A stretch of 64,000 nucleotides of DNA from DASRBN01 sp035294305 (GCA_035294305.1 DATGLD010000026.1:62001-126000), one strand, 5' to 3'; counted from the first letter of the stretch, positions 52,726 to 61,738 are shown. Notes: generated by a model not told the origin, from the sequence alone. Numbers and translations are program-made.

Positions 52726-52789
52726 GAGGACTCGAACCTCCGGCACACGGTTTAGGAAACCGTTGCTCTATCCACTGAGCTACAGCCCC
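52717..52789 (-). tRNA. tRNA-Arg(CCU)
   Basis: Minus strand. Acceptor GGGGCTG/CAGCCCC, D arm GCTC/GAGC, anticodon stem ACGGT/ACCGT with loop TTCCTAA and anticodon CCT, T arm GGAGG/CCTCT with loop TTCGAGT, discriminator A. CCA not encoded. Uninterrupted. Confidence 0.95.
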
Positions 52790-52932
52790 ATTGCTACAAT
52801 TCTACCATAGAAGTCAACGTAGCTTCAACATGCGACTTTTCCACAATCTAGAACATTTGTACACATACTTATCCACATTTCCCCTGAAAATCACCCAACC
52901 TTCATTGGGCAGCGCATTGTTCCGCTGCGCGC

Positions 52933-53448
52933 TCAGCAGTCGAACAGAGACCAGCAGATGTCGTTCCGCAACCGCTGGTCATCGAGTACCAGCTCGCGAA
53001 TCGCCTCCGGGAGCTGGTCGCGCTGCCACTGGCACTCGCGCCGCCCTGTGCTCTCGCCCTCTCCTTCCGGCACGGCTGCACGTACGGCCTTGATCGCATA
53101 GGCGGCCGCACCCAGTTCGTGCGCGGCGACGTGCGCAACGCATGCCGCCTGGCCAGCAGCATAGGCGGCATAGCGGGCTGCCCCGCGCAGATCTCTGGCC
53201 GCGCCCATTGCGTGGCCGCCTGCCGCGCGGGCCTGAGTCATCTTGATCTCGCCACGCGCCCAGGCGTGGGCCTGCTCGATGGCCCGGCGCGGGCGCGGGT
53301 CCTCAGGCCGAACCGACTCGAAGAAGCCAAGAACATGCTCCGCGCACAATGCCGCCCACAAGGCGAGGAGCCGGTGATCATAATCGGTGAGGGTTCCACC
53401 ACGGCGGATCGTCACAAAACGAGGGTCGCGGTCTTTCGGCAGGATCAT
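52933..53448 (-). CDS. Imm-5-like putative immunity protein
   Basis: 171-175 residues, Ala-rich and helical. The pattern DHRLLALWAALCAEHVLGFF, EDPRPRRAIEQAHAWARGEI, AHELGAAAYAIKAVRAAV and QLPEAIRELVLDD fits the family annotated as Imm-5-like immunity proteins of toxin systems. No toxin gene adjoins it. ATG 53448 is used; GTG 53460 is an alternative, but AAAGGA abuts it. Solitary copies of this family are frequent in actinobacteria and Chloroflexota. Confidence 0.75.
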   Translation of the reverse strand: MILPKDRDPRFVTIRRGGTLTDYDHRLLALWAALCAEHVLGFFESVRPEDPRPRRAIEQAHAWARGEIKMTQARAAGGHAMGAARDLRGAARYAAYAAGQAACVAHVAAHELGAAAYAIKAVRAAVPEGEGESTGRRECQWQRDQLPEAIRELVLDDQRLRNDICWSLFDC

Positions 53449-53654
53449 ACCAACAAACACATCCTTTCATTCGCTCTGACCAGGGTTATTATATCGCCAG
53501 GCCCTCACACCGGGCAAGCTCTGGGCGCTTTCAGCTACTCATTTTGTTCGTTTGATTTCTACTTGATTTTTGCTGAGATTCTTTTTATACTTGGATAAGG
53601 AATAAAGGCAGTAGCAGTAATCAAGATAGTTTAGAGAACACCAGGAGGCAACAC

Positions 53655-54207
53655 ATGCCTATCGTTGAATGGGATGGCAAGACACTCAAAGAGTATAAGG
53701 GTGAACTGGATGATGATCAGCACCAGCGCAAGCAGAAGGGGCTTTCTGCGTGGCAGGACTTACTTGGGGGCGATTGCTCATCTCACAGGCCTGGAGCCGC
53801 TTTCATTGCACTGGGACCCTGCCTCAGCAAAGCAGGCAAAAATAACCTGGAACGATAAAACCTTTGCTTTCGAAGAACAAGAAGACAAGATGAAAGTCGA
53901 GTTGCCAAATGTAGACCCTGAAGATCTGCTGCAAGTATTACGTGAAGCTGGCAAGGATCCCAACACCATCCTCGTCGCAGGAAGTTTGATAAAAAGCGGC
54001 AAAGATATTGACTTCCTGGATGAAGAATACAAGATTAAGAACAGCCACCAGTATGTCATCCTGCGGGTTGATGAAGATGGCAGTCTCTGGCTCTGGGAAC
54101 CAAAGGCCGGGAAACTCGAAAAGCCACTTCCAATCAAGAAGTTCGCACTGCTCTTTGACGATGTGCTTACTGTAAATTGTAGTAAATCGCTCTTTTTCGA
54201 AAAATGA
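53655..54207 (+). pseudogene. Hypothetical gene with single-base frameshift
   Basis: ATG 53655 has a strong ribosome site (AGGAGG, 6 bases). Frame 1 reads MPIVEWDGKTLKEYKGELDD to QDLLG; after the five-G run at 53765-53769 the continuation is in the +1 frame: AIAHLTGLEPLSLHWDP, ITWNDKTFAFEEQEDKM, VILRVDEDGSLWLWEPK, ending at TGA 54205-54207. Four Gs instead of five would give one frame of 183 residues. So this is a one-base insertion, a sequencing error, or programmed slippage. Acidic globular protein, family not recognised. Confidence 0.65.
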
Positions 54208-54307
54208 GGAGTGTTTTTCTCGCTTGAAAATTCCTCGTAACTTATTAAAGCGTGGTTCACCTGCATTGAACTGCTCGTCTCATTGTAAGGGCGTACCCTT
54301 GTGGTCG

Positions 54308-54353
54308 CCCTCCGACTCGCCGCACGATTGCCCTCCGACTCGCCGCACGATTG
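54308..54353. repeat. Tandem duplication of a 23-bp unit
   Basis: Units 54308-54330 and 54331-54353 are identical; a third starts for 6 bases. Confidence 0.85.
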
Positions 54354-54498
54354 CCCTCCATCTCAAGCCTTACGAACACCACTAGAGTACCTCTGCCAAA
54401 AATGTAGGAGGGCCGGCTATCTATGAGTAGTAGCCGGCCCTTGCCTTACGGGTGCCTGGTTAACGTTCTTACGTACTTTGATAAAGCCCCGGTTACCT

Positions 54499-54516
54499 GG
54501 CCGATCAATCGGCCCC
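54499..54516. repeat. Family A palindrome
   Basis: GGCCGATCAATCGGCCCC followed by TAC, as in other family A copies. Confidence 0.6.
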
Positions 54517-54600
54517 TACGATCACCAGATGTGCCTGTTCATGTACATAAGTTTATCACTGGCCGATAATTCTGGCTCAGGTGCAGTCAGAATTGTTTTG

Positions 54601-55353
54601 TTACCGACTAATGAAGGTTACTCCGGGACCCGGAGTAAACTGGACGTAGGTGACCTGCCAGGGATACGCTCCCCAGCTCATGTTGCTGGCGATCACGCGA
54701 TTGCCCGGCAGCACTTGCTCGACTACTGCTACGTGGCCGCCACCATAGGCGCCCTCGACCCACGGCTGTAGATCAACGATGGCGCCGACCGTGGGCAGGC
54801 TGGAAACGTGCCAGCCGAACTGGTACGCGCGCGCCGTCCATTCCCATGCCTCGGAATTAATCGTCCATGGCACATAGTAGCCGTGTAACTGGCGGTAACG
54901 CTCGTTCGCCCACCACGTGCAGCTCCCATAGGGAAAGACATTGTATGAACCACCCACAGGAGGATTATTCCCCGACGGCTGGCTGTAGGTGGGAGGTTGA
55001 CTGACCGGCGGATGGTAAGAACTCCCGCCATTTGATCCAGTACCAGGAATGCAAATAACCTGGTTGACATATATGAGATTGGGGTTTGAGATATGATTGT
55101 AGGCTGCCAGATTCATATAGGTCGTACCGTAACGACTGGCAATCCCCGCCAGAGTATCTCCCCCAACAACTGTGTATGCTCGATCACCACTGCCACAGGT
55201 TGCGAATGATTGCGCATGCGCTTTACCTGCATTCACACCCAGTGTGACTCCTAGAAACAGCAGCCCCAATATGGCCGCTGCACTACATTTCGCTAGAAAA
55301 TTCGACGCACTACGATTGACAAATAGCCCCAACCATTGTTGGTGTGTTCGCAT
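54601..55353 (-). CDS. Secreted LysM-CHAP cell-wall hydrolase
   Basis: 250 residues from ATG 55353 (AAAGGAAAGG upstream; the longer frame from 55479 is not used). Signal peptide AAAILGLLFLGVTLGVNAG ending AHAQS. LysM at about 59-105 (YTVVGGDTLAGIASRYGTT, NLIYVNQVICIPG), Pro/Ser linker, then CHAP at about 140-250 with catalytic YGSCTWWANERY (Cys) and GGGHVAVVEQV (His) and NRVIASNMSWG. Cuts peptidoglycan peptide bonds outside the cell. Monocistronic. Confidence 0.92.
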   Translation of the reverse strand: MRTHQQWLGLFVNRSASNFLAKCSAAAILGLLFLGVTLGVNAGKAHAQSFATCGSGDRAYTVVGGDTLAGIASRYGTTYMNLAAYNHISNPNLIYVNQVICIPGTGSNGGSSYHPPVSQPPTYSQPSGNNPPVGGSYNVFPYGSCTWWANERYRQLHGYYVPWTINSEAWEWTARAYQFGWHVSSLPTVGAIVDLQPWVEGAYGGGHVAVVEQVLPGNRVIASNMSWGAYPWQVTYVQFTPGPGVTFISR

Positions 55354-55796
55354 TGTACCTTTCCTTTGATTTACAACTTGCACCCGCAAGCTGTTGCATT
55401 TCTGCTCCACGATTCCAGGATACAAACTGTTACAACCCGCAATCGCGTTGCATAGACAACGTTGCATATAGTAGCACATACAGGATGAAACGCAATGATG
55501 CGTATTGAAATATAGGAAAAATTGGCTATAGCCTGCATAAGGTGCAGGTTATAGAAATATGCGCTTGCTTTTGATCCGTCATTGTGTTAATATTAGAACA
55601 AATATACTAAACACAAAATCATTGGAGAAGACGTTTTTTTGCATGGAAGAGGCATCTTAAAACAACCTGCATGCCTGAACATTACACATTTCTTATAGCA
55701 AACAGTTGAAATTGTCACGGAAGTAATGTAGAATACGTAAAAAGCGTATTTTAACTTTTGACTGGCTGTTTTTTTATCTCTGAGGAGAGGGACCCC
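55354..55796. other. AT-rich divergent promoter region
   Basis: About 440 bases between divergent genes, markedly AT-rich from 55480 to 55780. No gene, tRNA or repeat recognised. An open frame on the minus strand (55593-55850) lacks a ribosome site and overlaps the next gene. Confidence 0.4.
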
Positions 55797-57152
55797 ATGA
55801 TTAGAGATCGCGCTGAGAGAAGGATGTATCGTAGAAGTCCGGGCCGCCAATACGGCTACGAGTATGATCCATTACATTCTTCCGGGCAGAGTCGCTCCGG
55901 TCAAATAGCACACACGGATGTTCTCCCACAACGCGATGCATGGTCTTCTCAGGCAGTTGCTGGCGGTTCCGCCAATCCTCGCACTACCGGATTACTGGCT
56001 CCCCGTCCCGATCCGCGCCGCACGCGCCAGCTTTTGCGCCAGAATATCCTTGCCAGCAAATCAAAGTCGGCCCCGCTAGTTGAAACAGACCAGCCTGTTC
56101 CTGATATAAAGACGCGCTATCTTTCGCCGGGTGAAGATCAATATGGGTACGACGCGGAGCAGGACGATACGCTTTATAGCCGCCGCCGCGCGCGTTCTGT
56201 TCAGGGGTACTCCTCTCATTCGCGCGCCGGAAGCTACGGTGGAACCGAGCAAGACATGGTCGAGAGCGAGTATGAAGCTGAGGTTCCCGAATATCTTGAC
56301 CCTGACCTTGGTATCGACGAAGACCAATATAGAGATGAAGACCCGCTTGAACGGCGCCTGGTGAGGCCGGAGCCGCAGTACAGCAGGGCACCTTCGCGCC
56401 GCATCGATGACGAGTATGCGCCGGAGGTTTATGAGCGGGGAAGACGGCGCAGAGCACCGCTTGAGTATGACGAGTATGAAGAGGACTACGCTGGAGAAGA
56501 TGCCTCTGCCGGTGAGGAACTAGAAGAGCGCCCAACTCCTCGCAAGAAGAAAAAGAAAGCGGTCTCGCGGCGCAAACTGCTATTGGGTGCCATCGCCCTT
56601 GGTGGCACAGCCGTCGCGGCCTATGAACTGGCTCCTCATGTCCCCGCCGCGCTTGAGAACGCCGGAACAAATATCGAACACCAGATTCAGGATGCCTTCA
56701 ATCGCGGGGTTGCTGCCGGCGGGGAAGCGGTGCGCAAGGAATTCATCAATGCCCTGGATGATCTCGAGGGCGTTTCCCTCGATGCCGCTATCGGAGCGGC
56801 GAAACTCACGCGTACCGCGTACGATGTGTTCGTTTCTCCTATCGTCACGCTTTCCGCCACCATAGCCGGAGATTTTCTTTCGGCCATTAGCCTGGCGCTC
56901 CAGACCGGGCGGGGGTGGTTGGACAAAATCAATTACGGCAGCGCAACGCTCGACGCGCTGCAGACCGTAGTGGATAGCTGGGTAAAGCAGGCCCATAATT
57001 TGCCCCAGCACTGGCAGGCTGCTACGGATACAGACCTGGACGGCGCCCAGTCTTACCTGCGAGCATTACAGAGAAAAATCCAGCAAGAACAGGCGCTTCT
57101 CAATGGCCAGGCGACTCCAACCGCAAAGCCTAAACCCTCATCGACACCTTAA
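55797..57152 (+). CDS. Disordered acidic protein with Tat-like membrane anchor
   Basis: 451 residues; ATG 55797 follows GAGGAGAGGG. Residues 1-255 are disordered, rich in Tyr, Arg, Asp, Glu, Ser (SPGRQYGYEYDPLHSSGQ). Residues 256-285 are KKKKKAVSRRKLLLGAIALG and hydrophobic residues to YEL, which reads like a twin-arginine signal anchor (SRRKLLLG) placed deep inside the chain. The remaining 165 residues are amphipathic helices (DDLEGVSLDAAIGAAKLTRT, LQTGRGWLDKINYGS) ending in a Pro/Ser tail. Topology likely N-in, C-out. Function unknown. Confidence 0.75.
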   Translation: MIRDRAERRMYRRSPGRQYGYEYDPLHSSGQSRSGQIAHTDVLPQRDAWSSQAVAGGSANPRTTGLLAPRPDPRRTRQLLRQNILASKSKSAPLVETDQPVPDIKTRYLSPGEDQYGYDAEQDDTLYSRRRARSVQGYSSHSRAGSYGGTEQDMVESEYEAEVPEYLDPDLGIDEDQYRDEDPLERRLVRPEPQYSRAPSRRIDDEYAPEVYERGRRRRAPLEYDEYEEDYAGEDASAGEELEERPTPRKKKKKAVSRRKLLLGAIALGGTAVAAYELAPHVPAALENAGTNIEHQIQDAFNRGVAAGGEAVRKEFINALDDLEGVSLDAAIGAAKLTRTAYDVFVSPIVTLSATIAGDFLSAISLALQTGRGWLDKINYGSATLDALQTVVDSWVKQAHNLPQHWQAATDTDLDGAQSYLRALQRKIQQEQALLNGQATPTAKPKPSSTP

Positions 57153-57512
57153 ACAATAGTGTTCCGTTCTCTAGGCTGATGAAATTTTCCCACTCAAGGA
57201 GAATTACTGTAGAGACAATGGCTTGTCCTTGTCCTTGCCGGCGTTTCAGGACAGGTACCAGGCACTGTTCCTACTTGACTTCCCAGTGTACACAAGTTAC
57301 CATTACGAATAATAGCTCTTCCTGTCCCATTTCAGCTGGCAGCGGCCGTTTGAAATGGAACGTTCAACAGGTCAGGCTACCTAGAAAGGAGAGGCGAAAA
57401 ACTTACCCCCTAATTTTCATCTACCTGTGTCAATCTCGTACGTATTGCTTTCGTTCACCTGAGCGTTAACGACAACTGTCAGCTTTACGGAATTATTGAG
57501 GAGGTTTCACAC
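57153..57512. other. Intergenic region before APC permease
   Basis: 360 bases, no gene. Holds a family B repeat at 57248-57274 (AGGACAGGTACCAGGCACTG then TTCCTAC). I looked for a T-box or guanidine riboswitch and saw neither. A possible promoter was not identified. Confidence 0.4.
57248..57274. repeat. Family B repeat
   Basis: Same unit as at 20548-20574 with a few substitutions. Confidence 0.55.
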
Positions 57513-59048
57513 ATGGCAACAACTGCTGAAAGCGGCAGTGGCAGCGGCGAAGTCCTGCGTTCCGAGCGCATCGCGGGCGGTATTCTCCCCAAGGTTTTGA
57601 ACTCCTTCGACATGGTCGCCATCTTTGTAGCGATCGTCCTTTTCATCAGTAACTCGGCGGTGGCGACCGCAATTAACGGCGCTCCCACGGGGGGAGCGGC
57701 CTACGTCTACTGGATCCTGGGTTTTATCACATTCCTCATCCCGGGCGCCATCGTAACCGGGCAGCTTGGCTTGATGTTCCCCGGCGAAGGCTCTATTTAT
57801 GTGTGGACAAACAAAGCTTTCGGGGCATTCCTGGGCTTTTTCGCGGGATTCTGCGCCTGGTGGCCAGGCGTGCTGGTGATGATCGCCACCGGTGATGTCG
57901 TCGTATCACTGATCCAACAACTTGGTGGTCAGTTCAACGCCAGCCTGCTGGCGGATCCTTGGTCGCAGGGATTGGTGATCATTCTGGTGATCGCTTTCTC
58001 GTTCTTCATGTCCGTGCTGCGCTTTCGCGTCACGCAGAACTTTGTCAACATCGTCTTTGTCGCCTATGGAGGGGCGATCGTGCTGATCGGCCTGGCGGCT
58101 GTCCTCTGGTTGGTGACGGGTCACGCTTCAAACACGAATTTCTCAACGAGCTGGCTGCCCAGTGGTTCGACCGCCTCGCTCTATGGCCTGATCATCCTGG
58201 CGCTGCTAGGCATTGAGGTACCCCTGAACATGGGGGTTGAGATCACCAATAGCCGTTCAATCACTCGTTATCTGCTATGGGGATCGGTAGTTGTAATGGC
58301 AGCCTATCTGATCGGCACCTTCGGCGTGCAAATCGCCGTGCCGCTCAAAGACCAGCCCAATCCCTCGGCCATCGCGGAAGCCGTGCAACTGGGCTTTGGA
58401 GGCGCCGGTAAAGTGCTCGGTGTGCTTGTCAACCTGATCTTCATCGGTTTCTTCATCTTCAACACCGTCGTCTACAACTATTCCTTCGGTCGCTTGCTCT
58501 TCGTCTCCGGCCTGGATCGTCGCCTGCCGACGGTGATGAGCAAGGTCAATGCGAACCGCGTACCCTGGGTGGCGGTGCTGGTACAAAGCATCATCTCCGC
58601 GTTCTTCACCGCTCTGGCCTTTATCATCATGCCCTATACCCTGAAGACCGGCTTTGAACCCGCTGACCTCTCTACCGTTGTCTACGACATCCTGCAAGCG
58701 GCTGTAACTGTTATCTGGTGTGTCTCGATGGTGGTCCTGTTCATTGATGTGATCATCATTCGCTACAAGTATCATGATGTTTTCAGTCGCATCCGGCTTG
58801 CGCCAGACTGGGTATTCTATGTCTGTTCGGTCGTAGGCCTGTTCGCGACCGGCTTCGGGGTCTACGTGACGTTCACCAATCCCTGGACCGGCCTGCTCAC
58901 GAATAGCCAGTGGGACCTGTGGATTGGAGGGATCGGCATTCTGTCGCTGCTGATAGGCGCGGTACTTTTCTTTGTGGGTCAGGCCACAATCCGCTCCAAT
59001 GTCAGTGACGAGGAGGTTATCGCCCAGGTGACGGGCAGTAATACATAA
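57513..59048 (+). CDS. APC-superfamily amino acid permease
   Basis: 511 residues, about 12 TM helices. N-terminal GGILPKVLNSFDMVAIFVAI leads into TM1, NGAPTGGAAYVYWILGFITF, FPGEGSIYVWTNKAFGAFLG with the substrate-binding GEGSIYVW segment, and LLGIEVPLNMGVEITN with the TM6 unwound region. Imports amino acids or amines by proton symport in related proteins; the substrate is not decidable. ATG 57513 follows GAGGAGG by 8 bases. Its TAA is the first base triplet of a 72-base inverted repeat shared with ftsH. Confidence 0.88.
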   Translation: MATTAESGSGSGEVLRSERIAGGILPKVLNSFDMVAIFVAIVLFISNSAVATAINGAPTGGAAYVYWILGFITFLIPGAIVTGQLGLMFPGEGSIYVWTNKAFGAFLGFFAGFCAWWPGVLVMIATGDVVVSLIQQLGGQFNASLLADPWSQGLVIILVIAFSFFMSVLRFRVTQNFVNIVFVAYGGAIVLIGLAAVLWLVTGHASNTNFSTSWLPSGSTASLYGLIILALLGIEVPLNMGVEITNSRSITRYLLWGSVVVMAAYLIGTFGVQIAVPLKDQPNPSAIAEAVQLGFGGAGKVLGVLVNLIFIGFFIFNTVVYNYSFGRLLFVSGLDRRLPTVMSKVNANRVPWVAVLVQSIISAFFTALAFIIMPYTLKTGFEPADLSTVVYDILQAAVTVIWCVSMVVLFIDVIIIRYKYHDVFSRIRLAPDWVFYVCSVVGLFATGFGVYVTFTNPWTGLLTNSQWDLWIGGIGILSLLIGAVLFFVGQATIRSNVSDEEVIAQVTGSNT

Positions 59049-59117
59049 AGCAGAGTTGGATAAAAAAATCGCGGGCCGATTACCTGGCCCGCGATTTTTT
59101 TATCCAACTCTGCTTTA
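59046..59117. terminator. 72-bp bidirectional terminator shared by two genes
   Basis: Two perfect 32-base arms (59046-59077 and 59086-59117) around an 8-nt loop. Each arm begins with TAA, the stop codon of the APC gene on one strand and of ftsH on the other, followed by AGCAGAGTTGGAT, A7, and ATCGCGGGCC. The T7 in the second arm lies within the stem, for both directions. Confidence 0.9.
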
Positions 59118-61109
59118 CCTGTACGAAGCCGGGGCCGAGTTGATAGCGCCCGTCTCCTCCATGATTTGCCGCAGTTGCTTCGCGTCGAGGGTTTCCTGCA
59201 AGCGCAGGGCCTGAGCGATACGATCAAGAGTCTCGCGATGCTCTGTCAGCAGGCCGACGGCGCGATCATAGGCCCATCTGACGATGCGATTGACCTCTTC
59301 GTCGATGATCGCCGCGGTCTTCTCGCTATACTCGCGTGAGCCATTAGCCAGCGGCGTTCCCGCGAATGGATCCTCGCGCTCGCTGAACGAGATGGTACCC
59401 AGTCGCTCGCTCATACCCCAGCGGGTAACCATCTGGCGGGCAATGGCGGTGACGCGCTGCAGGTCGTTTTCCGCGCCCGTCGTGATATGGCCAATTGCCA
59501 CCTCCTCGGCGGCACGCCCGCCCAGGGCAGTCACTAACTGCGCCTCAAGATACTCCTTCGAGTAGTTATAGCGATCATCCAGCGGCGTATACTGCGTCAC
59601 GCCGAGCGCCTGGCCGCGCGGCACAATCGTCACCTTACTGACGGGATCGACGTACTGGGTCAGCAGGCCGGTCAGGGCATGTCCACCTTCGTGATAGGCC
59701 ACCACTTGCAAATCCTGGTCGCTCAACACGAGCGGGCGTTCCGCACCGAGCAGGATCTTATCCAGGGCTTCGTCGAAGCACGCCTGCGTCACGGCATCCA
59801 GGTTGCGGCGGGCCGCCAGCAGGGCCGCCTCGTTCACCAGGTTGGCCAGGTCCGCGCCAACCATGCCGGGTGTCGCGCGCGCAATAGTGATGAGGTCGAC
59901 ATCTTTTGCCAGAGGCACATTGCGCGTATGAATCTTCAGAATGGCCAGCCGGCCATTCCAGTCCGGGCGATCCACCGTCACGCGCCGGTCGAAACGGCCT
60001 GGGCGCAAGAGGGCCTTATCAAGACCGTCCGGACGGTTGGTCGCTGCGATAACCACCACGGCCTGGCGCACATCGAACCCATCCATTTCCACGAGCAGCT
60101 GGTTCAGCGTCTGCTCGCGCTCATCGTTACTATTGATGCTGGAGCCGCGCTGGCGACCGACGGCATCGATTTCGTCGATGAAGATGATGCTGGGCGATGC
60201 TTTCTTGGCCTGGTCAAACAAATCGCGCACGCGGCTGGCGCCAACGCCTACCAGCACTTCCACAAACTCGGAGCCGCTGATGGAGAAGAACGGCACACCG
60301 GCCTCGCCAGCAACCGCGCGCGCCAGCAACGTCTTGCCGGTTCCAGGAGGGCCGACCAGCAGCACCCCACGCGGAATCTTTCCGCCGAGCCGCTGGAACT
60401 TGTTGGGCGTCCTCAAGTACTCAACCACTTCGATGAGATCGTTCTTGGCCTCATCGACGCCCGCGACATCCGCAAATGTCGTACTCGGCCTATCTTCCAG
60501 CACGACTTTCGCGCGGCTCTTGCCGAAGCTGAAGATGTTCTGCTGCCCGGCAGATGCGCGGCGGAAGATAAAGAAAAAGATCCCAAACACCAGCACCCAC
60601 GGTAAGACGTTAATCAAAAGGGTGACTAGCAGATTGTTATCGGGAGGGGGTACCGCCTTGTAACTCACATGATACTGGTTCAACAGCGTCACCAGGTTGG
60701 GATCGCCGTTGGGCAGTTGAGTGAAGTGGAAGCTGGTTCCTGTCTTCTGATTGCCGCTCGCATCGGTAATCGTCTGCGTCGTCTTAAAATCGCCATTGAC
60801 ATCCTGGCCCTGGAAGGTCACATCTTTGACATTCCCCGCTTTCACCTCCTGGTAGAAGGTACTATAGGGTATTTCAATGGCGTTTGGATTGCTGGAGCTT
60901 GAGCCGGGATTAAAGAAGTATTGAAACAGATACCAGCCCAGCAGCACCACGCCAACGATAATCAGCGAACGCACGATGAGTGACATGTTTGATTTTCGCG
61001 GATTATTATTGCCATTTCCGTTGTTATTGCCCCCAGTATTGGGAGGCAGGGGATTCGGCCCCCCATCGTTGGGGTTCCTTTGGTACATATAGAGAGCCTG
61101 AGCATCCAT
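59115..61109 (-). CDS. ftsH: ATP-dependent zinc metalloprotease FtsH
   Basis: Membrane-bound AAA protease for quality control of membrane and regulatory proteins, 664 residues. N-terminal 45 residues are Asn/Pro/Gly-rich (absent from most FtsH), TM1 at about 42-60, an extracytoplasmic domain, TM2 at about 170-188, AAA domain with Walker A GPPGTGKTLLARAVAG, Walker B SIIFIDEIDAVGRQRG, SRH ATNRPDGLDKALLRPGRFDR, and protease HEGGHALTG (HEXXH) with the third zinc ligand in TTGAENDLQ. ATG 61109 chosen; the longer frame lacks a ribosome site. Confidence 0.97.
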   Translation of the reverse strand: MDAQALYMYQRNPNDGGPNPLPPNTGGNNNGNGNNNPRKSNMSLIVRSLIIVGVVLLGWYLFQYFFNPGSSSSNPNAIEIPYSTFYQEVKAGNVKDVTFQGQDVNGDFKTTQTITDASGNQKTGTSFHFTQLPNGDPNLVTLLNQYHVSYKAVPPPDNNLLVTLLINVLPWVLVFGIFFFIFRRASAGQQNIFSFGKSRAKVVLEDRPSTTFADVAGVDEAKNDLIEVVEYLRTPNKFQRLGGKIPRGVLLVGPPGTGKTLLARAVAGEAGVPFFSISGSEFVEVLVGVGASRVRDLFDQAKKASPSIIFIDEIDAVGRQRGSSINSNDEREQTLNQLLVEMDGFDVRQAVVVIAATNRPDGLDKALLRPGRFDRRVTVDRPDWNGRLAILKIHTRNVPLAKDVDLITIARATPGMVGADLANLVNEAALLAARRNLDAVTQACFDEALDKILLGAERPLVLSDQDLQVVAYHEGGHALTGLLTQYVDPVSKVTIVPRGQALGVTQYTPLDDRYNYSKEYLEAQLVTALGGRAAEEVAIGHITTGAENDLQRVTAIARQMVTRWGMSERLGTISFSEREDPFAGTPLANGSREYSEKTAAIIDEEVNRIVRWAYDRAVGLLTEHRETLDRIAQALRLQETLDAKQLRQIMEETGAINSAPASYR

Positions 61110-61170
61110 AGATTCAGACCTGCTTTCTTTGGAATCGAAGACCACCTGGGATAAAGCTTTGTAATGTTTT

Positions 61171-61199
61171 ATTGTATCGCATGTGCCAGAGCATCTCAA
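61171..61199 (-). promoter_or_regulatory. ftsH promoter
   Basis: Minus strand TTGAGA (complement of 61194-61199), 17 bases, TACAAT (complement of 61171-61176). Confidence 0.65.
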
Positions 61200-61588
61200 C
61201 AATTGCTATCTGGAAATAGCTGTTGCCATGCAGCAGAAAATTCCCGCATGTATACTATAGGTACGCTACAGATACGTTTCAGATTACCAGAAGTTACATC
61301 TTCTGGCAATTTCCGGGCGAGACTGCTAATTTGCCTGCCGTTTTAGGCCTATAATGTCGTATGCTTCTAATTATAGGACGTTCCAGGTTAGAAAAATGTA
61401 GATGAATCGTGTCAATACAGTATATCACGCCGCAAGGGAAAGCAGCCCGTCCTGAAGCAAAGCATCTCTGGCCGACTTCTGGGCAATCACCAAGGTCAGG
61501 CGACTGAAAAGTCGAGGCATGGGAGGTCAAATGGTGGACCTCCCAAGATGGAACTTTTAAATCGCGCTGTCACCAGGGTCATCGAGAG
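61200..61588. other. Intergenic region between ftsH and tRNAs
   Basis: About 390 bases without a gene. A stem-loop TGGGAGGTC/GACCTCCCA (61520-61528 and 61537-61545) is the only structure noticed. Confidence 0.4.
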
Positions 61589-61617
61589 TTGACAGGTCGC
61601 AAATGTTGTTGTATGAT
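61589..61617 (+). promoter_or_regulatory. Promoter of the tandem tRNA-fMet genes
   Basis: TTGACA 61589-61594, 17 bases, TATGAT 61612-61617, 11 bases before the first tRNA. Confidence 0.75.
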
Positions 61618-61628
61618 ATGGGAACCGG

Positions 61629-61701
61629 CGCGGGGTGGAGCAGTGGTTAGCTCGTTGGGCTCATAACCCAAAGGTCGGAGGTTCGAATCCTCCCCCCGCT
61701 A
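61629..61701 (+). tRNA. Initiator tRNA-Met(CAU), copy 1
   Basis: Anticodon stem TTGGG/CCCAA around CTCATAA, so the three G-C pairs typical of initiators are present. Position 1 is C and position 72 is T, an unpaired acceptor end, the other initiator mark. T arm GGAGG/CCTCC, discriminator A. Confidence 0.9.
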
Positions 61702-61738
61702 CTAAGCACCCCTAAAAGAAAAGGCCGGTAAACATTGA

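Larger units (their letters stand above)
54208..54600. other. Repeat-rich intergenic region
   Basis: No gene. It holds a family C unit (54281-54310), two tandem copies of a 23-base unit CCCTCCGACTCGCCGCACG.. (54308-54330 and 54331-54353), a hairpin AGGGCCGGCTA/TAGCCGGCCCT (54409-54419 and 54431-54441) and a family A palindrome (54499-54516). Confidence 0.65.

Noticed and set aside
54308..54353. CRISPR array
   Set aside because: Only two directly abutting identical 23-base units, without spacers, and no cas genes.
57153..57512. T-box or amino-acid riboswitch before the permease
   Set aside because: No T-box sequence or known aptamer core could be found; the GGTACCAGG text belongs to the family B repeat.
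59679..60605. 308-residue plus frame opposite ftsH
   Set aside because: Antisense shadow of ftsH with no domain features.
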